Shown piece after piece: positions 7,363 through 13,150 of a stretch of 21,941 nt of DNA (positions within the stretch are counted from its first letter, which is position 1; each line of letters opens with the position of its first letter). The notes beneath the pieces are model-generated. The model was given only the letters and a program-made list of their open reading frames with translations. It was not told where the DNA came from and did no database searches. The stretch lies in contig JAUYJR010000020.1 in assembly GCA_030699255.1 (NCBI GenBank), positions 1-21,941 of the forward strand, read 5' to 3'. This stretch comes from a bacterium (GTDB taxonomy: Bacteria > Patescibacteriota > Minisyncoccia > Minisyncoccales > UBA10102). Both the position numbers and the translations under genes were made by a program.

Positions 7363-7371
7363 CTTTCGACA
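7340..7371 (+). repeat. 32-bp direct repeat, copy 1, spanning the rpsI stop codon
   Basis: This 32-base block is identical to 7459-7490. It covers the last seven codons of rpsI, the TAG stop and nine bases beyond. It contains the arm GAAAGC, loop GCTA, arm GCTTTC. Only this copy has the matching outer arm (ATTGTGGG) that closes a longer hairpin. Confidence 0.95.
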
Positions 7372-7486
7372 TTGTGGGCACAGAGGGGGTCGGGGAGATT
7401 GGGTATCTCCCCGTGTAGGAAATCATTCAAAACCGAGGGTTTTGAAAGAGCAGAGCGACCCCACAATGGAGAAAGCGCTAGCTTTC
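7341..7486 (+). other. Hairpin array in the 3' region of the ribosomal protein operon
   Basis: Four stem-loops follow each other. Hairpin 1 (7341-7378): a 9-bp outer stem CCCACAATG/CATTGTGGG, a GA/GA step able to form tandem sheared G-A pairs, and a 6-bp inner stem GAAAGC/GCTTTC closed by GCTA. Hairpin 2 (7391-7413): CGGGGAGAT, loop TGGGT, ATCTCCCCG. Hairpin 3 (7426-7446): TTCAAAACC, loop GAG, GGTTTTGAA. Hairpin 4 (7471-7486) repeats the inner stem of hairpin 1. None has a proper T-run directly after it, so they look more like a processed or protective 3' UTR, or a separate small RNA, than terminators. No convincing gene lies in 7363-7541. Confidence 0.7.
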
Positions 7487-7490
7487 GACA
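7459..7490 (+). repeat. 32-bp direct repeat, copy 2
   Basis: Perfect copy of 7340-7371 placed 119 bases downstream in the rpsI 3' spacer. It keeps the inner hairpin (GAAAGC 7471-7476 with GCTTTC 7481-7486) but is followed by AAAACTCTTTT instead of the closing outer arm. Confidence 0.95.
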
Positions 7491-7509
7491 AAACTCTTTT
7501 GTATATATG

Positions 7510-7537
7510 AAACCCGCCTCATTCCTTTGGCGGGTTT
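7510..7537 (+). terminator. Rho-independent terminator after rpsI, probably bidirectional
   Basis: AAACCCGCC (7510-7518), ten-base loop, GGCGGGTTT (7529-7537) followed by TTCGTTC: a 9-bp stem with a short T-run. It sits between the end of the ribosomal operon and the 3' end of the convergent membrane-protein gene (stop at 7542) and could serve both. Confidence 0.8.
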
Positions 7538-7541
7538 TCGT

Positions 7542-7967
7542 TCATCTTGCTTTCCAACTTTTTCTACGAGCCTCAACAATCTGTTCCTCCCATGCCTGGA
7601 AATTGCCTCTATGGATCACGATACTTAGGGCAATCTCTACATCCGGGTCTTGCTGCTCCACGCACTCTTTAAGAAAGGTACTGAGGTCTTTTTGAGCTCC
7701 TCTCATTTCTGTATATCCTTTTGCGAAAAGGAACACTGCTGCTCCAAACATCGCTACGTGAAGCGAGAGAGAAATATCTTCTCTCAAAGAATGTCCTGAT
7801 ATTGCCAGAAAGGAGGGGAGGAGAAAAACCATTATAAACAAGGCCTTTTTGTAGGTATTCCTACCCGAACGCTCCTTTATAGTAAGGATTGTCAACTCAA
7901 GCTCAATCCGCCCTGCAATCTTCAGGCCTTTTCCTTGATCTTCTTTCCATTCCTCTGTTAGATTCAA
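7542..7967 (-). CDS. Small two-helix membrane protein, unknown function
   Basis: A 141-residue protein I do not recognise. It has two hydrophobic segments, about residues 42-58 (ALFIMVFLLPSFLAISG) and 67-83 (SLHVAMFGAAVFLFAKG), separated by a short polar turn, so both ends are probably cytoplasmic. The flanking parts are charged and helical. The start is TTG at 7965-7967, supported by a perfect AAGGAGGG seven bases upstream, the only strong Shine-Dalgarno sequence I find in the window. A candidate promoter lies about 40-70 bases further upstream. It converges on the ribosomal operon terminator and is divergent from the reductase gene, with which it may share the inverted repeat at 8048-8071. 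Confidence 0.75.
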   Translation of the reverse strand: MNLTEEWKEDQGKGLKIAGRIELELTILTIKERSGRNTYKKALFIMVFLLPSFLAISGHSLREDISLSLHVAMFGAAVFLFAKGYTEMRGAQKDLSTFLKECVEQQDPDVEIALSIVIHRGNFQAWEEQIVEARRKSWKAR

Positions 7968-7977
7968 AGATGTTCCC
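7968..7977 (-). promoter_or_regulatory. Strong ribosome binding site deciding a TTG start
   Basis: On the minus strand AAGGAGGG is followed by AACATCT and then TTG. The seven-base spacing is ideal. It fixes the unusual TTG start of the small membrane protein and shows that the ribosome of this organism very probably keeps an anti-Shine-Dalgarno sequence. Confidence 0.75.
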
Positions 7978-8005
7978 TCCTTCTTTGATAAAGTGATGCT
8001 ATTGG

Positions 8006-8034
8006 TTCATACCACATATTTGGCTCAAATGCAA
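8006..8034 (-). promoter_or_regulatory. Candidate promoter of the small membrane protein gene
   Basis: Read on the minus strand: TTGCAT (8034-8029), 17-bp spacer, TATGAA (8011-8006) preceded by TGG, an extended -10. The spacing is right and it points towards the TTG start at 7967. Confidence 0.45.
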
Positions 8035-8047
8035 CAATGTGTTCTGG

Positions 8048-8071
8048 TTGTGCTAGATGGACTTAGCACAA
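8048..8071. promoter_or_regulatory. Perfect inverted repeat, possible operator between divergent genes
   Basis: TTGTGCTA (8048-8055), eight-base spacer, TAGCACAA (8064-8071). The two half-sites are perfect. The element ends eight bases before the -35 box of the reductase promoter and lies upstream of the opposite promoter. This is the size and placement of a dimeric regulator site; the regulator is not in the window. Confidence 0.5.
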
Positions 8072-8079
8072 TCATATCA

Positions 8080-8107
8080 TTGAACTCTGCGAGAGACGCG
8101 GTATAAT
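8080..8107 (+). promoter_or_regulatory. Promoter of the ferredoxin-NADP reductase-like gene
   Basis: TTGAAC (8080-8085), 16-bp spacer, perfect TATAAT (8102-8107). Expected start near 8114, leaving a leader of about 18 bases before the ATG at 8132. Confidence 0.7.
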
Positions 8108-8131
8108 GACTGAGTTACTATCTCGCGTGCT

Positions 8132-8836
8132 ATGAAAGCCTTTCTCCAAACAAAACAATATATTGCAAGGGACACCCTTTTGTGTTCGTTTTCCTTGGAA
8201 AACAGTCTTGCGTTTCGAGCGGGGCAGTATTTCTTTATTGAAATTCCAAATCCTCCGTTCAAAGACGAGAGGGGAAACAGGAGACATTTTTCGTTTGTAA
8301 ATTCTCCAAGTAAATCCCAAACGGTTGAAATGGCAACACGCATAGGAGATTCGGCATTTAAAAAGTCTCTTGCCGCTATGGAAATTGGAAGAGATGTAGA
8401 GATTAACTCAGTCTCCGGAACATTCACGCTCCCAAAAGATCTTATTCAACCACTCTGTTTTATAGCGGGCGGTATTGGTATTACGCCCTTTATGAGCATG
8501 ATAAAACATCTCAATGAGCTTGAATTTCCCGGCAATGTTGTTTTGCTTTATAGCAACAAAACAAAAGAAGGTTCAGCATTTCTAGAAGAGCTACAACTAT
8601 TGGCCCAAGAACAATCATCTTTTCACCTTATTCCAACAATGACAGAAGACCCCGCGTGGCAAGGAGAAACGCGCCTCATTACAGCATCACTTGTGCAAGA
8701 GCTTATCCCGGATTATCAGGACCGCTCCTTTTTTATTGCGGGAACTCCCGGAATGGTAGATTCCGTTAATCGAGAGGTAAAATCCCTCCTTCAAGACGAT
8801 TCTCGTATTACGATTGAACATTTTCCGGGCTACTGA
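8132..8836 (+). CDS. Ferredoxin-NADP reductase-like flavoprotein
   Basis: A 234-residue flavin oxidoreductase of the ferredoxin-NADP+ reductase fold. The FAD domain shows GQYFFIEIP and the flavin-binding RRHFSFVNSP (residues 50-59, an RxFS variant of RxYS). The NAD(P) domain shows AGGIGITPFMSMI (112-124) and FFIAGTPGMVDSV. The protein ends EHFPGY; a C-terminal aromatic residue is often the one stacking on the flavin. No iron-sulfur ligands and no membrane segment are present, so it is a single-module soluble reductase whose electron partner is unknown. It has its own promoter with a candidate operator. Its last 29 bases overlap the 3' end of truB on the other strand. Confidence 0.85.
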   Translation: MKAFLQTKQYIARDTLLCSFSLENSLAFRAGQYFFIEIPNPPFKDERGNRRHFSFVNSPSKSQTVEMATRIGDSAFKKSLAAMEIGRDVEINSVSGTFTLPKDLIQPLCFIAGGIGITPFMSMIKHLNELEFPGNVVLLYSNKTKEGSAFLEELQLLAQEQSSFHLIPTMTEDPAWQGETRLITASLVQELIPDYQDRSFFIAGTPGMVDSVNREVKSLLQDDSRITIEHFPGY

Positions 8837-9482
8837 TCTTTCTCTGTATAGCTTCCTCTGTTAAGGGGAGGCAGTCTCTAATGCTAAATTGGCCCACACG
8901 AGTTCTGGTGAGTTGGGTCAGATACGCCCCTGTGCCTAGTGCCTGTCCAATATCCTGGGCCAGAACGCGAATATATGTACCCGAAGAGCAGACAACACAA
9001 ATAGTGAGCAGAGGTGGCAACCATGCAAGAATTTCCAGGTGTTCAATGCGTACTGCGCGAGGAGAAAGGGTTTGGGCAATGCCTTTGCGGGCAAGTTTAT
9101 AGGAAGGAATTCCCCGTACCTTTACCGCTGAATACGCGGGAGGAATCTGCGCAATATCTCCGGTGAAAGAGCAAAGAACATTCTGAATCTCAGCAATGGA
9201 AACATGAGAGGAGTCAGCCCCTATTTGAATAACGCCCGTAGGGTCTCCTGTATCACTTGTCTTCCCAAGTTCAAGAACGGCGGTGTACTCTTTCTCCGAG
9301 TTTTTGAGAACATGGTGAAGTTTTTTAGTAAATATCCTTCCAATACCAATCACCAGTACCCCTGTTGCGAAAGGGTCTAGCGTTCCTCCGTGCCCCACGC
9401 GGGATTCGTTGGTAAAACGCCGCACCTTGTTAACCACATCATGAGACGTAAGTCCTTTTGGTTTATTAATACAAATCAACAT
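8808..9482 (-). CDS. truB: tRNA pseudouridine-55 synthase
   Basis: Converts U55 in the T-loop of tRNAs to pseudouridine. Opens with LICINKPKGLTSHDVVNKVRR; the catalytic Asp is D36 in RVGHGGTLDPFATGVLVIG. EKEYTAVLELGKTSDTGDPTG, IPPAYSAVKVRG and CSSGTYIRVLAQDIG follow. The start at 9482 is chosen because the family N-terminus (CINKPKG) begins there; a longer frame to 9554 adds unmatched residues. At 224 residues it is a compact form without the C-terminal PUA-like extension of E. coli TruB (314). Context is TATG without a Shine-Dalgarno sequence. The gene is convergent with the reductase gene (29-bp overlap). Confidence 0.96.
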   Translation of the reverse strand: MLICINKPKGLTSHDVVNKVRRFTNESRVGHGGTLDPFATGVLVIGIGRIFTKKLHHVLKNSEKEYTAVLELGKTSDTGDPTGVIQIGADSSHVSIAEIQNVLCSFTGDIAQIPPAYSAVKVRGIPSYKLARKGIAQTLSPRAVRIEHLEILAWLPPLLTICVVCSSGTYIRVLAQDIGQALGTGAYLTQLTRTRVGQFSIRDCLPLTEEAIQRKISSPENVQS

Positions 9483-9531
9483 ATATACAATATGAGAGAA
9501 AGGTCGGGCGCGCGTATTTCTTTTACATACC

Positions 9532-9735
9532 ATGCTACATAACTGCCCGTACAATCTTCATTGTCAGCTTACGCAGGAGCATAAAAGTTTGTGGAGGATA
9601 AAGAACTACTACCTGATAGATACGGAAAGATGCCAAGAATGTGGAGGGGAGTGCAGGTCGTTTTGGGAGGAGATGGCGCAGGAGAAGGAAGATAGAATAG
9701 AAGAGTTAAAAGAACTCCTCAAAATGCATCAGTAG
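9532..9735 (+). CDS. Small Cys-rich protein, hypothetical
   Basis: A 67-residue open frame, divergent from truB and ending 17 bases inside the 3' end of the thioredoxin-like gene. It carries five cysteines in two groups, CPYNLHC and CQECGGEC, followed by a charged helix likely to form a coiled coil (EEMAQEKEDRIEELKELLKM). This looks like a small zinc-binding protein, and the composition is more protein-like than the shadow frames around it. Against it: the base before ATG is C, unlike most genes here, there is no Shine-Dalgarno sequence, and the promoter evidence is weak (a TACAAT at 9486-9491). Moderately likely to be real; function unknown. Confidence 0.5.
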   Translation: MLHNCPYNLHCQLTQEHKSLWRIKNYYLIDTERCQECGGECRSFWEEMAQEKEDRIEELKELLKMHQ

Positions 9736-10432
9736 GTTGTTCCGAGTCTTGCTTAAGAGCTTCTTCGGTTTCTTTCTCAAGCTCTTCTTTTTTGAGCAGG
9801 TCGGGGAATATCTTGTAGAGGTCTTCGGTAGCAAGGTATCCATATAAAACCTGATCTCCAATGAGGAGGGCCGGAAGATTTGGTTCAATCTCATGCAGGG
9901 CTATGAGGGTTTGGAGCGCGGGAAAGGAAAGGTGGTAGTCAAACGCATAGACTCGGGCTTCTTCATGGAGCTCTCCAAACTGGGAGAGTACGTGCCCTTG
10001 TCGTATGCAATCCCTGCAGTCGCCCTCATTGGAATAAAAATAAAGAATGGAGAGGGGTTTGGTGTCACACTTCTCTTGTGCTTGTCGCATAAGTAGATAG
10101 TCTTTTATTTGCAGGAGAGAGTAGTATTTTTTTAAATTAACAACTTCCGGATTCTCCACTCCAAGAGACTGCTCCATAAAAGAAAGCCGTTGAGCAAGTA
10201 CTCGCAGTTCTTGGGAGAGAAAAGTGTCTCCCAAATGCTCACAAGCTGCCATCTCAAGAAGGGCAAATTGTGTTTCTGCGGAAAGAATATCCATGGATAT
10301 CTTGTCTTCCATGGAACGGATTTCTTGAATACGCTTATCGGCGAATAGGGTGCTTACAAAAAATGAAGTGGCAACAATAAGAAAAACAATAATAAGCGCC
10401 GTAATATGGTATTGAAGATATGTATTTCGCAT
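9719..10432 (-). CDS. Membrane-anchored thioredoxin-like protein
   Basis: A 237-residue protein with an N-terminal membrane anchor (residues about 10-30, ITALIIVFLIVATSFFVSTL), a helical stalk, and a thioredoxin-like domain from about residue 127. That domain has LSILYFYSNEGDCRDCIRQG with the redox pair C139-x2-C142 and the cis-proline region NLPALLIGD (P187). With the anchor at the N-terminus the domain should face outside the membrane, suggesting thiol-disulfide work on envelope proteins. The C-terminal tail is Glu/Lys-rich. The start lies three bases after the stop of the glycosyltransferase gene, so the two are one transcription unit. Confidence 0.8.
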   Translation of the reverse strand: MRNTYLQYHITALIIVFLIVATSFFVSTLFADKRIQEIRSMEDKISMDILSAETQFALLEMAACEHLGDTFLSQELRVLAQRLSFMEQSLGVENPEVVNLKKYYSLLQIKDYLLMRQAQEKCDTKPLSILYFYSNEGDCRDCIRQGHVLSQFGELHEEARVYAFDYHLSFPALQTLIALHEIEPNLPALLIGDQVLYGYLATEDLYKIFPDLLKKEELEKETEEALKQDSEQPTDAF

Positions 10433-10435
10433 AGT

Positions 10436-11689
10436 CTATTTCCAGTGTATTGTCTTTCTCATAAACAGGGTGCGTACGGCTGCGGAGAGATACCATGTTA
10501 ATGCAATGAATCCGTAGAGAAAGAGAAAGTAAAGTATGCCCATGCGCAAAGGCTCGTTTCCCGAAAGATTTTTTCCAATAAGAATAAGGGCAACGGTCAG
10601 TGCCATGGCAGTAAGAACAAGAAAAATCATAGGACTTGTATTGATGTAGAAAAAGAGTTCGGAAGACGGGAGAGAAAGAGAAGGGAGAGAAGCCCCAACC
10701 GCGCTGAATTTGAGTAATTGTTGGTCCACAATTGAAACTACTCCTCTTCCCAAATGCCAAATCATGAGGACACTTGCTCCCAGGGCCAGAAGGGAAGATG
10801 GGAGAACAAACATTCCAAGATTTCCGTACTTCAAGCGAAAGAGAGAGGGGAGGTAGTCAATCATATTGTGCAGGAAACCTAGTGTCCATCTTAATCGCTG
10901 GCGAAAGAGAGATACAATTGTTGCGGGGGAGACCGTGTATACATACGCGTTGTGCGCGTTTGCAATTTTCATATGGTGCAACTGCATGCGCAAGGCAAAT
11001 TCAAGATCCTCCGCGTCATGGGCTTTTTTGTACAATCCGATTTTATTGAATACTTCTTTGCGAAAAAGGGAAAAGGGTCCCGGAGTAACATGAATGGCAT
11101 CAAGCGAGGCAAGTACGTTTCGAATAAAAATGGCAAGCGTGTATTCCGTCTGCTGGAGTCTTCCAAAAAATCCTTTTGTGTTATGGATTTTAAGAGCGGG
11201 GGTAACTGCCATAACGCGTGGATCCGCAAATTTCTCAACCATGCGAATCAGCGCCTCCGGATGCACAAAGGAGTCGGCATCAAGCGTTCCTACAATGTCT
11301 GTAGTAATATTGGGAATGGCAATATTGAGAGCGGTGTATTTCCCTCCGTTTTCTTTTTGGATCACCAAAACGCGTTCTTGATGAGTGCTATTGCGCAACG
11401 CCTCAATACTGCCGTCTTGACTGCCATCATCTACTACCACAATATTTAGTTTTTCTTGAGGATAGGTAAGTGCCAGCACGGATGCGATACAGTTTGCAAT
11501 AGTGCTTTCCTCGTTATAACAAGGAATGACAATGGTAACGGAGGGGAGGGAGGCGGAGGACAGCTTTTGGGTTAAGGGAGAAGGTTTGCGCCCCAAAAAG
11601 ACCAGGAGCAAAAACACCTGGTAGTATAAGGCTATGGAGAGAATTATAAGGATTCCTATGGAAAGAGGTTCCAGTGATTGCGTGTTCAT
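10436..11689 (-). CDS. Membrane-bound family 2 glycosyltransferase
   Basis: A 417-residue processive-type GT2 enzyme. One hydrophobic segment (10-32) precedes the GT-A domain: VTIVIPCYNEESTIANCIAS (51-70), VVVDDGSQDGS (D87, D88), GTLDADSFVHPEA (D137, D139 for the metal and sugar nucleotide), DAEDLEFALRM (acceptor/catalytic Asp) and FRQRLRWTLG (Q264, R267, W268, the QxxRW motif of processive enzymes). Several membrane helices follow in the C-terminal third. Enzymes with this layout make cellulose, hyaluronan, poly-N-acetylglucosamine or similar chains; which sugar is used here cannot be told. The base before ATG is C, not T. A candidate promoter lies in the 72-bp divergent spacer shared with murA. 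Confidence 0.88.
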   Translation of the reverse strand: MNTQSLEPLSIGILIILSIALYYQVFLLLVFLGRKPSPLTQKLSSASLPSVTIVIPCYNEESTIANCIASVLALTYPQEKLNIVVVDDGSQDGSIEALRNSTHQERVLVIQKENGGKYTALNIAIPNITTDIVGTLDADSFVHPEALIRMVEKFADPRVMAVTPALKIHNTKGFFGRLQQTEYTLAIFIRNVLASLDAIHVTPGPFSLFRKEVFNKIGLYKKAHDAEDLEFALRMQLHHMKIANAHNAYVYTVSPATIVSLFRQRLRWTLGFLHNMIDYLPSLFRLKYGNLGMFVLPSSLLALGASVLMIWHLGRGVVSIVDQQLLKFSAVGASLPSLSLPSSELFFYINTSPMIFLVLTAMALTVALILIGKNLSGNEPLRMGILYFLFLYGFIALTWYLSAAVRTLFMRKTIHWK

Positions 11690-11701
11690 GGTAATTGGCT
11701 T

Positions 11702-11729
11702 ATTAAAGCATGATTTCTCCGTGTTGCAA
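11702..11729 (-). promoter_or_regulatory. Candidate promoter of the glycosyltransferase-thioredoxin unit
   Basis: On the minus strand TTGCAA (11729-11724), 16-bp spacer, TTTAAT (11707-11702). It leaves only a very short leader before the ATG at 11689. Its -35 hexamer is self-complementary and is shared with the opposing murA promoter. Confidence 0.35.
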
Positions 11730-11752
11730 AGGGAATTGTTTTAAGATAGAGT
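11724..11752 (+). promoter_or_regulatory. Candidate murA promoter
   Basis: TTGCAA (11724-11729), 17-bp spacer, TAGAGT (11747-11752), each 4 of 6 to consensus. The predicted start, near 11759, would make the murA message almost leaderless (ATG at 11762). Confidence 0.35.
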
Positions 11753-11761
11753 GTATCTGAT

Positions 11762-13045
11762 ATGGAAACATTTATCATTCAGGGCGGAGTTCCCTTATCC
11801 GGGGAGATTGAAGTTAGAGGATCAAAGAATGCCACATTTCCTCTCATGGCGGCTACCATTCTCACAACGCAGGATTGCGTTATTGAGAATGTTCCCCGTA
11901 TTGAGGATATCTTCCGTATGGTGGAAATCTTTCAGGGTATGGGAGCTGTTGTGGAGTGGGAGGGAGAAAGGACGTTGAGAATCAGCACAAAAAATCTCGA
12001 TCCCGCCCGCATTGACCGCAAACTTGTTTCTCGCCTCCGAGGATCCGTTCTGCTCATAGGCCCCTTGCTTGCAAGGTTCGGGCGTGTTTCCTTTCCTCAT
12101 CCGGGAGGGTGCATTATTGGATCTCGTCCCATTGATACACACCTGGACGCCTTCTCTCAGCTTGGGGTACGAGTAACTCCAACAGAAGAAGGATATGATT
12201 TGGAAAAAACCGGGGACGACAGAGACCGGGAGGTTGTGCTTGGAGAGTTTTCCGTAACAGCAACAGAGAATATTTTACTGTTTGCGAGCGCTCTCAACGG
12301 ATGTACAACAATAAAAATAGCTGATGTGGACTATCAGAACCAGGAGATTGCCTCCTGCTTGAGAGAAATGGGCGCTGAAATTTCTCAGCAAGAACCTCAC
12401 AGCTTTACTATACAAGGCAAGAAAGAATTAGGGGGATTCCGTCGAAGATTGGCATATGACCCAATAGAAGCGGGAACCTTTATTGTGCTTGCCGCCGCCG
12501 TGAAAGGGCGCATCACCGTGCACAATGTGGAAACGAGATTTCTGGACTTGTTCTTAAAGAAAATGCGCGACTTTGGCGTGAACATGGAGATTATTCCATC
12601 TGAGAACGGCACTTCCAGCGTTAAAGTAACTCCTTCTTCTTCTCTGCATATGGATAAGATTGAGAGCAGAGTGTATCCCGGCATATCTTCCGATTTGCAA
12701 TCGGCGCTTGGCGTGCTGGCAACACAGGCACAAGGTTCAACACTTCTCTTTGATACCCTCTACTCGGGGAGATTGAGATACTTGGAAGAGCTGAATAAAA
12801 TGGGGGCTGAAATCTACGTTGCAGATCCGCATAGAGCAATTATAAACGGGCCGACTCAGTTGCATGGATCAAAGCTTGGATCCTATGACTTGCGGGGAGG
12901 AATGGCCGTTGTGATTGCATCTCTTATTGCAAAAGGACAGAGTGAGATAGACAACATTTACCAGATTGACCGAGGATATGAGCGTATTGAGGAGCGTTTG
13001 CAGGGCATTGGGGCTGATATAAAGCGAATGAAAAGTGAAGCATGA
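11762..13045 (+). CDS. murA: UDP-N-acetylglucosamine 1-carboxyvinyltransferase
   Basis: First committed step of peptidoglycan synthesis: adds enolpyruvate from PEP to UDP-GlcNAc in the cytoplasm. It has 427 residues, near E. coli's 419. Conserved K22-N23 lies in RGSKNATFPLMAA. The catalytic cysteine is present as C117 in HPGGCIIGSRPID, the form normally sensitive to fosfomycin. DYQNQEIASCLREMGAEI, YDPIEAGTFIVLAAA, YPGISSDLQSALGVLATQAQ and LRGGMAVVIASLIA complete the two-domain fold. The start context is TATG and the gene may be nearly leaderless. It is followed by mreB after a 105-bp AT-rich spacer with its own -10 box. Confidence 0.97.
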   Translation: METFIIQGGVPLSGEIEVRGSKNATFPLMAATILTTQDCVIENVPRIEDIFRMVEIFQGMGAVVEWEGERTLRISTKNLDPARIDRKLVSRLRGSVLLIGPLLARFGRVSFPHPGGCIIGSRPIDTHLDAFSQLGVRVTPTEEGYDLEKTGDDRDREVVLGEFSVTATENILLFASALNGCTTIKIADVDYQNQEIASCLREMGAEISQQEPHSFTIQGKKELGGFRRRLAYDPIEAGTFIVLAAAVKGRITVHNVETRFLDLFLKKMRDFGVNMEIIPSENGTSSVKVTPSSSLHMDKIESRVYPGISSDLQSALGVLATQAQGSTLLFDTLYSGRLRYLEELNKMGAEIYVADPHRAIINGPTQLHGSKLGSYDLRGGMAVVIASLIAKGQSEIDNIYQIDRGYERIEERLQGIGADIKRMKSEA

Positions 13046-13150
13046 AACCGACTGCTCGCAATGTCATGGTTGTTTAGAATTTTGAACATTAGAATTTGTT
13101 TCGTATTTCGATATTCGGATTTATAATTTCTTTTGCGTAGCAAAAACTGT
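13046..13150 (+). promoter_or_regulatory. AT-rich spacer with probable mreB1 promoter
   Basis: The spacer is much richer in A and T than the genes around it and repeats AGAATTT. A perfect TATAAT lies at 13122-13127; 17 bases upstream is only a poor -35 (TTTCGT, 13099-13104). The start would be near 13134, giving a leader of about 17 bases to the ATG at 13151. Confidence 0.4.

Noticed and set aside
7340..7490. CRISPR-like reading of the two 32-bp repeats
   Set aside because: Only two repeats, an 87-bp interval that is too long and folds into hairpins, a repeat overlapping coding sequence, and no cas genes.
7372..7695. Plus-strand frames across the hairpin array and into the convergent gene
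   Set aside because: They run through the hairpins, the terminator and antisense to a better-supported gene with a strong ribosome binding site; no protein family is seen.
10952..11449. 165-residue plus-strand frame inside the glycosyltransferase gene
   Set aside because: Antisense to all the conserved GT2 motifs; no family signature of its own.
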